The translations under genes and the position numbers were made by a program. This document shows, piece by piece, positions 51,858 to 60,275 of a stretch of DNA of 64,000 nt. Each line of letters starts with the position of its first letter. Position 1 is the first letter of the stretch. The stretch comes from Pseudobdellovibrionaceae bacterium. GTDB taxonomy: Bacteria; Bdellovibrionota; Bdellovibrionia; Bdellovibrionales; Bdellovibrionaceae. The notes beneath the pieces are model-generated. The model was not told the origin of the DNA. It did not search any database and saw only the letters and a program-made list of their open reading frames with translations. The DNA lies in assembly GCA_019637955.1 (NCBI GenBank), contig JAHBUS010000001.1:682001-746000 (forward strand), written 5' to 3'.

Positions 51858-53387
51858 TCAGACGCCGAGCGCTTTGAGCAGCTCCCCTCCGAAGCGCTCG
51901 ATTTTCACCTCGCCCAATCCGTAGATCCCGACGAGGTCGTCACTGGCCTGCGGGTTTTTCTGCGCGATCTGACGGATCGTCTTGTCGCTAAAAATCACGA
52001 ACGCGGGCACGTCGAGCTCCAGCGCCTTGGCCTTGCGCCAATCTTTGAGCAGTTCGAAGCGCATTTGATCCTCGTTGCTCCAAGGTCCATCGAAAGTTTC
52101 GGTCTTTTTCTTTTTGCGCAAGCGCGAGGCCAATGAAGGCGCTTTTAGGGGCCGCTTCACTTTGCGCTCAGAGGTCGGCGCGCACGAATCGCAGTGGCCG
52201 CACGAGCGGATGCGCTGCGAATCTTGGTAGTACGTGAGAATCTCGCCGTGACGGCACTCACCGCCCTCGGCGTAATCGGTCAAAGCGTTGAGCGTGTTCC
52301 AACGCGAGCGCTTGATCTCGGGCGGCGCCTCGGAGCTGGTGATAAAAAAAGATTGAAGACCTTTGTCTTTGGTCGTGTAGAGCATCACGCAGGTCGACGG
52401 CAATCCATCGCGCCCCGCACGGCCCATCTCTTGGTAAAGCGAATCGATGTTGCCGGGCATATTGAAATGCACCACCAGCCGCACGTCGGGATGATCAATC
52501 CCCATCCCGAACGCGTTGGTCGCCACCAAAATTCGGTCTTTGCCGTTTTCGTAATCGGCCTGCACGCGGCTGCGCTCGTCACTCGCCAGCCCCGCATGGT
52601 AACGGTTGACGCCTGCAAACCCCGCACGGGTGAGCTCCTGCGCGACCTGCTCGGTGACTTTGCGCGTACCGCAGTACACGATCACGCGCCCTTGCGGGAA
52701 TTGCTCGAGCGCGGATTTTAGAAGATCGAACTTGGCCTCTTCGTCCTCGCAGGATTCGACTTGGAAATAAAGATTGGGACGGTAAAATCCGTGGACGTGA
52801 CGAGCCGGCTTTTGCAGGCCGAGCGCGCGGGCGATATCGGCCAGCACCAGCGGCGTCGCCGAGGCCGTGAGCGCGAGCACCGGTACGTCGGGACGAAGCG
52901 CCTTGAGAACTTTGAGCTGCGCGTACTCTTGACGGAAATCGTGCCCCCACTGCGACACGCAGTGGGCTTCGTCGACCGCGAACAGCGCGATCTTGCGCCC
53001 CATGATCCAGCGCTGAAAGCCCTCTTTCTGCACGCGCTCCGGCGAGAGGTACAAAACAAACGCACCGCCCGCCGAGATCTGCGCGAACACTTGGCGCTTC
53101 TCGTCCTCACTTTGACCCGAGTGCAAGCACCCCGCCGGAATCCCGCGGCGCTTAAGACCCGAGACCTGGTCTTTCATCAAAGAAATCAGCGGCGAGATGA
53201 CGATGACAAGCTCACCCTTCACGACGGCCGGGAGCTGGTAGCAGAGAGATTTGCCCCCGCCGGTCGGCAGAACGGCCAACACGTCTTGAGATTTCAAGAC
53301 GGACTGCAAAATTTCGAGCTGTCCCTTGCGAAAAGACGGCAGACCGAACTTGTCAGATAAAATTGATTCGACAGAAGCGCTCATCAT
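51858..53387 (-). CDS. recQ: RecQ-type DNA helicase
   Basis: From the ATG at 53387 the product is 509 residues: a helicase core with Walker A LPTGGGKSLCYQLP, DEAH box AVDEAHCVSQWGHDFR and motif VI FNMPGNIDSLYQEMGRAGRDG. The RecQ zinc site follows (GGECRHG plus SCGHCDSC). A C-terminal HRDC-like domain (FVIFSDKTIRQIAQKNP) completes it. The winged-helix RQC part between zinc and HRDC looks much reduced compared with E. coli RecQ (about 610 residues). It unwinds DNA in recombination repair. The ribosome site is poor; the 3' end nearly meets the YccA gene. Confidence 0.92.
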   Translation of the reverse strand: MMSASVESILSDKFGLPSFRKGQLEILQSVLKSQDVLAVLPTGGGKSLCYQLPAVVKGELVIVISPLISLMKDQVSGLKRRGIPAGCLHSGQSEDEKRQVFAQISAGGAFVLYLSPERVQKEGFQRWIMGRKIALFAVDEAHCVSQWGHDFRQEYAQLKVLKALRPDVPVLALTASATPLVLADIARALGLQKPARHVHGFYRPNLYFQVESCEDEEAKFDLLKSALEQFPQGRVIVYCGTRKVTEQVAQELTRAGFAGVNRYHAGLASDERSRVQADYENGKDRILVATNAFGMGIDHPDVRLVVHFNMPGNIDSLYQEMGRAGRDGLPSTCVMLYTTKDKGLQSFFITSSEAPPEIKRSRWNTLNALTDYAEGGECRHGEILTYYQDSQRIRSCGHCDSCAPTSERKVKRPLKAPSLASRLRKKKKTETFDGPWSNEDQMRFELLKDWRKAKALELDVPAFVIFSDKTIRQIAQKNPQASDDLVGIYGLGEVKIERFGGELLKALGV

Positions 53388-53472
53388 CGTTTTATTCTCA
53401 TTCCAGAGCCGCCGGTGCTGCAAAAGAGCTCCAACGACAAACCTGCGACCGGCCGGAAACGGAGAACATACC

Positions 53473-53922
53473 ATGACGGCACACGGACCTGAAGTCACAG
53501 ATCGAGAACTCACCGATATATTGTCCCGTGGCAAACGCATTTGCGTGATGGGCCTGAGCCCCGTGCCCGCAAGGCCCAGCTACGGCGTGACCCGCTACAT
53601 GATTTCGCATGGTTACGAGATCTATGGCGTGCGCCCGGCCTCGCCGCCTGAAATCTTGGGCCGCCCGGCCTTTGAGTCTTTGGCGCAAGTCGAGGCCGAC
53701 ATCGACATTTTCGACATCTTCCGCAACGCCGACGCGGTTCCAGAAGTGGTTGAAGAGATCGGTATGTGGATGCAGAAACACCCACGCCCCAACGGACCCA
53801 AACGCGTGCTGTGGCTGCAAGAAGGCGTGGGCCATGCCATCGCAGAAAAGCGGGCCCGCGAATTGGGCCTCGAGGTCGTTTCGGATCTTTGCATTTTAAA
53901 AGAACACGCGCGCCTGATCTAG
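53473..53922 (+). CDS. CoA-binding domain protein (YccU-like)
   Basis: The ATG at 53473 follows CGGAG. The 149-residue Rossmann-fold protein has ICVMGLSPVPARPSYGVTRYM at the nucleotide-binding start, VRPASPPEILGRPAFESL, and DIFDIFRNADAVPEVVEE, all typical of the CoA-binding YccU/YneT family related to succinyl-CoA synthetase. The catalytic partner is absent, as usual; the role is unclear. It is divergent from recQ and convergent with the histone-fold gene. Confidence 0.9.
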   Translation: MTAHGPEVTDRELTDILSRGKRICVMGLSPVPARPSYGVTRYMISHGYEIYGVRPASPPEILGRPAFESLAQVEADIDIFDIFRNADAVPEVVEEIGMWMQKHPRPNGPKRVLWLQEGVGHAIAEKRARELGLEVVSDLCILKEHARLI

Positions 53923-53933
53923 ATTTTTTGGTC

Positions 53934-54419
53934 TTATTTTAGGTGCTTCAAAAAACCGAGGTCGCGGTCCATCACGGTCTTGCGGCCATCGGCGCGGGCG
54001 TTGTCGATTGCGCGGTTGCAGATCACGCGCAAATGTTCGGACAGAACATCCATCACCGAGGCCGATGTGTTCATGTCCCCGCGAGCTTGAATGTAATCTT
54101 TCATGCGCGACGCGATCACGAGCACCTCTTGGGGCCCGGTGCTGGTCGAAACTTTGACCGCGCCGCTCGAGACGGCCGCCGTGGTTTCGGGACGAACGAT
54201 GATGCGATTTTTTGCGGGAGCGGTCATTTCCACCGCGGCGGCATCGCGGTGGCGCGCGCCCGGCAGATGCGTTTCAAAACAGGGGATCGAACAAAACACG
54301 TAGCCCGTGCGCTGACCATTGCAGGTCGAAACACTGCACACGTAATACGTCTGACCGAAGCCGATGGTTTTTTTGCAAACACTGCATTTTTTCCAGCCAT
54401 CGGCTGCCATTTGTTCCAT
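53934..54419 (-). CDS. zinc-finger and histone-fold fusion protein
   Basis: I choose the ATG at 54419, seven bases after AAGGAG; a GTG at 54458 would overlap the upstream gene. The 161-residue product has an N-terminal domain with six cysteines (12, 15, 28, 33, 43, 47) spaced like a zinc-binding module, a Thr/Ser/Ala linker (about 60-95), and a C-terminal histone fold (about 98-157). The fold shows helix VIASRMKDYIQARG, the long helix MDVLSEHLRVICNRAIDNAR, and the histone end RKTVMDRDL, in which R146, T148 and D153 match the R-T-D pattern of archaeal HMf histones. It likely binds DNA or protein in chromosome organisation. Bdellovibrio is known to use histones. Confidence 0.85.
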   Translation of the reverse strand: MEQMAADGWKKCSVCKKTIGFGQTYYVCSVSTCNGQRTGYVFCSIPCFETHLPGARHRDAAAVEMTAPAKNRIIVRPETTAAVSSGAVKVSTSTGPQEVLVIASRMKDYIQARGDMNTSASVMDVLSEHLRVICNRAIDNARADGRKTVMDRDLGFLKHLK

Positions 54420-54429
54420 GCCCTGCTCC

Positions 54430-54909
54430 TTAAGCCACCGAAAGAATGCGGTACTCACGCATCTGTTCGTTGATTTCGATATCGGCCGTATCGCCGACTT
54501 TAAGTCCCAGTAAGGCCTCGCCCAGCGACGAGTGCGGCGTGATGACCTGAACCATTTGGCCTTCGAAATTGAGATTGACGCCGCCGCCTTTGGGCATGAT
54601 CAAGACCAAACTCTTTTTGCCTTTGGATTCGACCTGCACCAGCGCGGTCGCCGAAATCACGTCTGTTTTAGAAAAAGTCTTGAATTCCGCCGTTTTGAAC
54701 ATCGAGAGAACCTCGTCGATCTCACCGGCACGTTTGGACTGCGCGCCCGCCAGGTAGGAGGATTCAAGCGCGAAGGTGTCGTACTCGTTCTCGGGCTTGC
54801 TCTCTTCGTGCGTGGCGGCCTCGTAAGTGGCTCGGGCGGCGCGAATGAGGGCCTCGAGCTCTTGCTCCAAGCTTGCGATAAGGGCCGTGACCAAGGCTTT
54901 TTTGTCCAC
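54430..54909 (-). CDS. GreA/GreB-family transcription factor
   Basis: GTG start at 54909 behind GGAG. The 159-residue protein has a helical N-terminal coiled coil including the acidic stretch ESKPENEYDTFALESSYLAGAQSKRAGE, as in the Gre hairpin, and a C-terminal FKBP-like GreA_B domain (FEGQMVQVITPHSSLGEALLGLKVGDTADI). Gre factors rescue backtracked RNA polymerase, but diverged members bind polymerase for other purposes. Ten bases separate it from the histone-fold gene, so the two are co-expressed. Confidence 0.86.
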   Translation of the reverse strand: MDKKALVTALIASLEQELEALIRAARATYEAATHEESKPENEYDTFALESSYLAGAQSKRAGEIDEVLSMFKTAEFKTFSKTDVISATALVQVESKGKKSLVLIMPKGGGVNLNFEGQMVQVITPHSSLGEALLGLKVGDTADIEINEQMREYRILSVA

Positions 54910-55059
54910 ACGAACTCCAGTTCCAACTGATGGCTTCTCAAGCGTACCTTGAAGCAGGAATCCGTCAAGATTCGAAAAAACCTCGCCTTTTGGGGGGCGG
55001 GGCGCTATGTAGGGGCCGCCGGAACGCCGGCCGCCGGAACCCCCTTGAAAGGACAAGTC

Positions 55060-55998
55060 GTGACTCTCAAAGCTACGCTCCTGCCCCTGCTTTTCGCCGC
55101 CAGTCTGGGCGCACAAGCCCAAACAACGAGCCTCGCACCCACAACGGAGTCCTCGCCCGCCAGCGGCGAAACCAAAGCCGTTATCGGCGAGGTTTTGACG
55201 AATAAAAAGTTTCAAGACGACTACACCCTGACCGACGCGAAACTTCGCGCCGACGATGGTTCGCTCTCGCGCTACTCGCTGCGCACGAACCTCTCGTACT
55301 ACGGCCCCACTCTGAATGACCTTGAGGCCAAAGATCAGCCCAACCCCGATGGTTCCGTCGGCAGCTACGCGACCGCCCTGGGGGGCTCGCTTGGTCTTCG
55401 CATCCGTCTCAACCCCACGCAGACCATCAGCATGGGCACGGGCCTCAAAGCGATCTACCCCTTCCACGGGATGGAGCGTTTCGACATGAACGATCCCTAC
55501 ATGTCTTGGGACATTGCTTCGCGCTTTTGGGGCGTTCAAATGCGCAACTCTCCCGGTTTTAGCATCGTGACGGTGCCCAATTACACCAAGGTCGGCGAGT
55601 TCGCGACCTTCGATTATAAGAATTCTTTGGTTTATGACCTCGGAAAATCGGGCGCGGCGATTGGTTTCGACACCTCGTTCGGCTACTTCTTTTACAACCG
55701 CGGTTACGAGCGTCGTGACGGCAAAGCCGCGCGCAACAACCTCTCGTTCTCCCCCAACGTGAAGTACAACATCTCCGATAAACTCAACGTCAACACGTCG
55801 GTGAGCATGAGCTTCTGGAATCCTCGCGAATCCGCGAGCCCGTGGATCATGTGGAACCGCTCGGTGACTCAGAGTCTGGGTCTTGGCTACTCGTTCCGCC
55901 GCGACATTTACTTGAGCCCTTACTTGCGCATGTACCCGAGCCGCCTGGCTGCGGACACAACAACTTTCAATTTATCCGCGATCCTGTCCGTCCTCTAA
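55060..55998 (+). CDS. outer-membrane beta-barrel protein
   Basis: I use the GTG at 55060, preceded by AAAGGA and giving a signal peptide that ends GAQAQT; longer in-frame starts add an unlikely leader. The 312-residue product has regular amphipathic strands rich in Tyr, Phe and Ser, such as LSRYSLRTNLSYYGP, LGGSLGLRIRLN and YSFRRDIYLSPYLRMY, ending LSAILSVL. The family is unknown; a barrel of about 12 strands is likely. A strong terminator follows. Confidence 0.78.
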   Translation: MTLKATLLPLLFAASLGAQAQTTSLAPTTESSPASGETKAVIGEVLTNKKFQDDYTLTDAKLRADDGSLSRYSLRTNLSYYGPTLNDLEAKDQPNPDGSVGSYATALGGSLGLRIRLNPTQTISMGTGLKAIYPFHGMERFDMNDPYMSWDIASRFWGVQMRNSPGFSIVTVPNYTKVGEFATFDYKNSLVYDLGKSGAAIGFDTSFGYFFYNRGYERRDGKAARNNLSFSPNVKYNISDKLNVNTSVSMSFWNPRESASPWIMWNRSVTQSLGLGYSFRRDIYLSPYLRMYPSRLAADTTTFNLSAILSVL

Positions 55999-56025
55999 TT
56001 TGTTCTTATCTGAGCCATCATCATG

Positions 56026-56060
56026 AAACCGTCTCGATTCGAGACGGTTTTGTTCTTTTT
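56026..56060 (+). terminator. rho-independent terminator
   Basis: Stem AAACCGTCTC/GAGACGGTTT with a GATTC loop and TGTTCTTTTT, 28 bases after the barrel gene. Confidence 0.88.
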
Positions 56061-56120
56061 GGGTGAACGTTCAGAGGATCATCACTTAAGTCTGGCTCAA
56101 AATATGTCGAAATAGTGGGT

Positions 56121-58841
56121 ATGCAACACCGGGGCAACCACCTCATTTGGCGCAACCAACGCGGAAACACGCTTTTAACCGTTCTGATGCTGACGGCGGC
56201 GGTTTCGATTGGGTTTTTCTTTCTCTCCGATCAAGTCGTGATGCAGAAAAAGCAGATCGAGAAAAATGCCTCGACGCTGCAACTGCGCATGGGCCTGCAC
56301 TCGGCGATTGATTACGTTCTTTTTGGAATTAAGCAGCGCTGGTGTTTTCAGAAAAGCCTCATGCCTGATGACGCTTGTGACTTACATCACCCCTCTAGTG
56401 TTGAGAGGCTTTTGATCTCATCGCAACAAGAGTCTTTTATCCAAGGCCTTGTTACCGCCGGCAAACTTCCGAGCAGCGCCGTCCCCAACCCACTTAAACT
56501 GACGGGATTTCGAATTCCTGTCGATATTAAAGACCTCACTCAAAAGCATCCCCTCTACACGATCATTTCCAGAATCAAGTCTTCGGACTTAAAATACATT
56601 GTTGTGGACGTCAAACGAGATGGGAACACAGCCCTTCCGACTGCCGGTCGCGAAGTTTACCTCCGCATCACCGTCACTCTTTCTTCGGATCAAGAGGGCA
56701 CTCCTTTGATGTACGGAACATATCCACTCACTGCTAGTACTTTTGCCAGTGTTCATCCCCGTGAAGTCGGCTCATTCGCGATGATCGTGGCCGGCGACCT
56801 GCGGTTGGATCAACTTCCAGCCTCGCAAGGAGATGTTCAATTCAAGCCGGTCGCGGGCAGAGGCGCTTTGGCCGGATCGACTGGACTTATTTTTGAAAGC
56901 CCCGTCTTCGTGAATCGAGATGTCCATCTTCCTTTCTCGACAAATGGAACGCGCGACAATGGTGATGCTGTGTACACGCCCGTCACATTTGCGGACAAAG
57001 TTTTTATGGGTGACGGACGAATTTTTGAAAACAAGCGGGCCTACGCGCCCAAGAAACCCGGCGCGCCGGGAGAACAATTTTGGACAGACAATAAGCTGTT
57101 CGGCGGGTTCATGAAAGGAATCGAGAATGACGGCGCTCGCGACGCGGGTCTCGACTTTGTCGGAAAACTTGATTCGAATAGGACCGGAGTTGATACTAGC
57201 CTGGCCGAACGCTGCGCGATCGACAATCTCTACAGAACGGACAGAAATTTCATACAAAAAGCCGTGCTCCGGGCGGAGCCGCTCTCTCTGTCATCACCGT
57301 CAACCTATCGACTTGATCTCAGTCATGATATTTCATTCTCGATTCAGCAAAACAATGCAGAAAACCCGATTGCCGGAAATCCTGCCTGGAAGGGCACGGG
57401 AAAATCGATTCACAATGGCGAAAACAAGAAGCCGATCATGGAAGTTGAAACAGAAGTCGATGGGCAAAAGGCGATCAGTCGAATGACCTTCGATACGACC
57501 GTTGTGCTCACCAAACAGGTGCGAGATGTCACGCAAGAAATTAACAACCAAACAATGACTCTGGCTGGGCTCAAGAATGATCTCGATAAGAAAAAAAAGG
57601 ATCTCGCGCGCGAGCAGGACGACCTAAAAGACAAACAAGAGGATCTCGCCAAAGAAGAAAACAAAACGCCAAAGAACCAAAGCAAAATTGACAGGCTTAA
57701 AAGAGACGTCAAAGATGCAGAAGACGATGTCGACAAGGCCGTGCGTGCCGTTGCGACGGCGCAAAGCAACTATGATAAAGCCGTCGCAAATCTTAATGAT
57801 TTGCGAGAAATCGAAAAAAATCCTCTCGAAATCACGATCAAGACGATGCAGGTTGATGCGAACGGGCGCCACCAGCCTCATTTAGTGGACCTGCAGATCT
57901 CATTTAAAAACTTAAGTAGCCTTAGAAGATCAGACGGGTCGTATGCGCAGCCTAGTTTTCAAGTTCGGACTTATGATGCTACTTTCACCAACAGCGCACC
58001 AGACCCAAGAACGTCGCCCAATCCAAGACTCAATGGTTACTTGAGCTACGCCTACAATGGTTCGACTCTGTTGGCACCCGATGGGATCTCTTCGACCAAA
58101 ACGGGAGCCCCTGTTGCTTCGCAGACGAGTCGAAATGACGTGGCCTCCTTGGCCGCGCAATGCAATTCGCAGTCTTATGCGACAAGCGGATCTGCCTTTG
58201 GTGCGGCGGCCTGGGATTATTCGTTTGCCGGCAGTTCTCGTGTCTCTTGGAACTTTGCACAGAATGACAATAGCGGGAACGTCGAGCACCTAGATCCGAT
58301 TCTCGATAGTTACGAGTTTTTCTCGGGCAATGCTCGCCCTGTGCCCGGTGTTGCGAAATTTCAGGTGAGGTCTATTGTCGGAACTTGCCTCGTCAAAAGC
58401 AGCGCCACCTTCATCACAGGATTTTTCACATGTGATCATCTCATTATTGAGCCCCGTTCGCAGCCACTGAGGATCATTGGAACATTCATCCTCTCGAAAA
58501 TAACAATTGATCCGTCGGCGTACACTGCAGGTATTCGCTGGAGCTCAATCTACGCGCCTCAAGCTCTTTCTGAACTTCGTGCCGCAGGAGTCCTAGCCCC
58601 AAGGTCGGCGGCCGCGTGTGGAGCGACCAGTACTCCTATTTGGCATCCACTGCCATCGATCACGGAGACAGCAGATCGCTATTCGTGTTCGCCAATCGCT
58701 CTGCGAGCAAAGGCCGATCCTTTTACTTGGACAACAATTGATCCGGACTGCGGTTATGTCGGGACGGCTCCGGTCACCACATGCAAGCGTCGTCTCGTTC
58801 GGTACTTCGTCATCGAACAGAGCCGGGAGTCTGGTTTATGA
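56121..58841 (+). CDS. large GspK/PilX-like pseudopilin with an internal coiled coil
   Basis: The ATG at 56121 gives 906 residues. Near the start, NQRG-NTLLTVLMLTAAVSIGF resembles a prepilin cleavage site and helix, with Gly before the cut but Thr instead of Glu at mature position 5, as in GspK/PilX members. The exported body contains a long Lys/Asp/Glu coiled coil at about 475-565 (NDLDKKKKDLAREQDDLKD-type sequence) and late Cys-containing segments (CLVKSS, FFTCDH, SAAACG, DPDCGY). It overlaps the next pseudopilin gene by four bases. A GTG at 56115 is an alternative start. Confidence 0.8.
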   Translation: MQHRGNHLIWRNQRGNTLLTVLMLTAAVSIGFFFLSDQVVMQKKQIEKNASTLQLRMGLHSAIDYVLFGIKQRWCFQKSLMPDDACDLHHPSSVERLLISSQQESFIQGLVTAGKLPSSAVPNPLKLTGFRIPVDIKDLTQKHPLYTIISRIKSSDLKYIVVDVKRDGNTALPTAGREVYLRITVTLSSDQEGTPLMYGTYPLTASTFASVHPREVGSFAMIVAGDLRLDQLPASQGDVQFKPVAGRGALAGSTGLIFESPVFVNRDVHLPFSTNGTRDNGDAVYTPVTFADKVFMGDGRIFENKRAYAPKKPGAPGEQFWTDNKLFGGFMKGIENDGARDAGLDFVGKLDSNRTGVDTSLAERCAIDNLYRTDRNFIQKAVLRAEPLSLSSPSTYRLDLSHDISFSIQQNNAENPIAGNPAWKGTGKSIHNGENKKPIMEVETEVDGQKAISRMTFDTTVVLTKQVRDVTQEINNQTMTLAGLKNDLDKKKKDLAREQDDLKDKQEDLAKEENKTPKNQSKIDRLKRDVKDAEDDVDKAVRAVATAQSNYDKAVANLNDLREIEKNPLEITIKTMQVDANGRHQPHLVDLQISFKNLSSLRRSDGSYAQPSFQVRTYDATFTNSAPDPRTSPNPRLNGYLSYAYNGSTLLAPDGISSTKTGAPVASQTSRNDVASLAAQCNSQSYATSGSAFGAAAWDYSFAGSSRVSWNFAQNDNSGNVEHLDPILDSYEFFSGNARPVPGVAKFQVRSIVGTCLVKSSATFITGFFTCDHLIIEPRSQPLRIIGTFILSKITIDPSAYTAGIRWSSIYAPQALSELRAAGVLAPRSAAACGATSTPIWHPLPSITETADRYSCSPIALRAKADPFTWTTIDPDCGYVGTAPVTTCKRRLVRYFVIEQSRESGL

Positions 58842-59302
58842 AAAATTCCAACCTCAAATCTCAGTCCGGATTTTCAATCGTCGAAACGATTGTAGCGGCA
58901 GCCATCGGTATCATTGTGATCTCGGGTCTGATTACGGGCGCTTACTACATTCGTAAGATGTCCAGCACTGTTCAAATCAGAAGTACCGAAGAAAAACAAA
59001 TCGCACAGGTTATTGAGAATATTCGATCCTCTATCGAAACGTACCAAATTACCTACAACGATGACGACGCAACCCCTGAAGACACTCGCGAGGCCGCTCT
59101 GAAAATTGAAAATCTTCCGATGGCCTGGAGCGCCGACGTGATCACCACGGCCCAGGAATGCAAGAATTGTCCGGGTCGATTTGGTTTTGTGATTCAGCCA
59201 TTCGAGAGGATGCGTGGACTTTACCTGGTCACGCTGCGCCTGACTCATATCGAATGGTCCGAGGGGTCGAAAGACTATCAATTTGTGGTGAGCGTCCGAT
59301 GA
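58838..59302 (+). CDS. type IV pilin-like minor pseudopilin
   Basis: The 154-residue protein has a short basic leader and the prepilin site QSG-FSIVETIVAAAIGIIVISG, with Phe at +1 and Glu at +5 after cleavage by PilD-type peptidase, then a soluble domain containing one CKNC pair. It would be added to a pilus or type II-like pseudopilus. Four-base overlaps with both neighbours show a coupled operon. Confidence 0.9.
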   Translation: MKNSNLKSQSGFSIVETIVAAAIGIIVISGLITGAYYIRKMSSTVQIRSTEEKQIAQVIENIRSSIETYQITYNDDDATPEDTREAALKIENLPMAWSADVITTAQECKNCPGRFGFVIQPFERMRGLYLVTLRLTHIEWSEGSKDYQFVVSVR

Positions 59303-60255
59303 AAAATCAACGTGGTCTAACAATGATCGAAGTCGCGATCGCCATGGGGATTTCCGCCGTTGTTCTTGCGGTCGCCATGACTTCGCTCTTTCAACTCACC
59401 AAGAATCAAAATGACCTCTCAAATAAAGTTGCCGCGACCGTTGATGCCCTGTTGGGAGAAAATTCGATCTTTGTCGACCTCAGAAATATCGAGCCTTCTT
59501 TCAATAACGTCACAACTTTATCGGATGAAGGCTTGGCCTTCTTTGATTTCTATCCGGATGTCCCAGAGGCAATGGTTAAGGCAAAAAAAAGGACCATTAC
59601 TCTCAGCCTAAGCGGAACGACCGAGTTCGTGTTTCTCCAAACGGACTTAGGGGCTGGTCCCATGCTGGTTTACGACCCCGTTCTGGCCTACGACGTGGGA
59701 CCGCCGCCCAATGATCCTAGGACCGCAGCTTCTTTAAGTTATTCGTCCCTCAATAAAAACGGTGCGGTTATCAACCAACAGCCAGGTCTCTGGAGCCAAG
59801 GAAAAACTCTTCTGCTGGACACGCCCGTACGCATTCGTCCAACCGTGAACGGCGGCATCGATCTCATGACACCGCCAAGATCCCCCATATTCGTCGGTCG
59901 AGTCAGCGGAAATAATCTTCTCAGCGACACCGCGATAAATGAGCGCCTCAACACAACTCACCCGGGAACAGGCGTTCTCATTCAGAGTCCTGACTTGTTT
60001 TTGAGAACCATTCCATCAATGGGTGGAGGCAGTTCTTATGTCCGAATTCGACCTGTCCGCATTGTTCGCTACTATCTCGAAAAGCAGCCGGACTCGAAAT
60101 ATCCGAATGCGGCCATTCTTAAAAAGACAGTCTATGCGGACGGTGCCTACTCCGCTCCGTTTGTTATCATGGATCAAATCAAGACAATCCAGTTTCAACG
60201 TGAGACGGTGACGCAAAAAGTAATGACGTTTTCGATCGAAAAAGCAGGACAATAG
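59299..60255 (+). CDS. minor pseudopilin (GspJ/PilW-like)
   Basis: The 318-residue product begins MKNQRG-LTMIEVAIAMGISAVVL, a classic class III cleavage site with Glu at +5. The long soluble domain suits GspJ/PilW-type minor subunits, which sit with a K/X-type subunit at the tip of the fibre. The GspK-like protein, the I/V-like protein and this one form a plausible tip complex. Confidence 0.9.
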   Translation: MKNQRGLTMIEVAIAMGISAVVLAVAMTSLFQLTKNQNDLSNKVAATVDALLGENSIFVDLRNIEPSFNNVTTLSDEGLAFFDFYPDVPEAMVKAKKRTITLSLSGTTEFVFLQTDLGAGPMLVYDPVLAYDVGPPPNDPRTAASLSYSSLNKNGAVINQQPGLWSQGKTLLLDTPVRIRPTVNGGIDLMTPPRSPIFVGRVSGNNLLSDTAINERLNTTHPGTGVLIQSPDLFLRTIPSMGGGSSYVRIRPVRIVRYYLEKQPDSKYPNAAILKKTVYADGAYSAPFVIMDQIKTIQFQRETVTQKVMTFSIEKAGQ

Positions 60256-60275
60256 AACGTGAGGGGGATTTTCCA

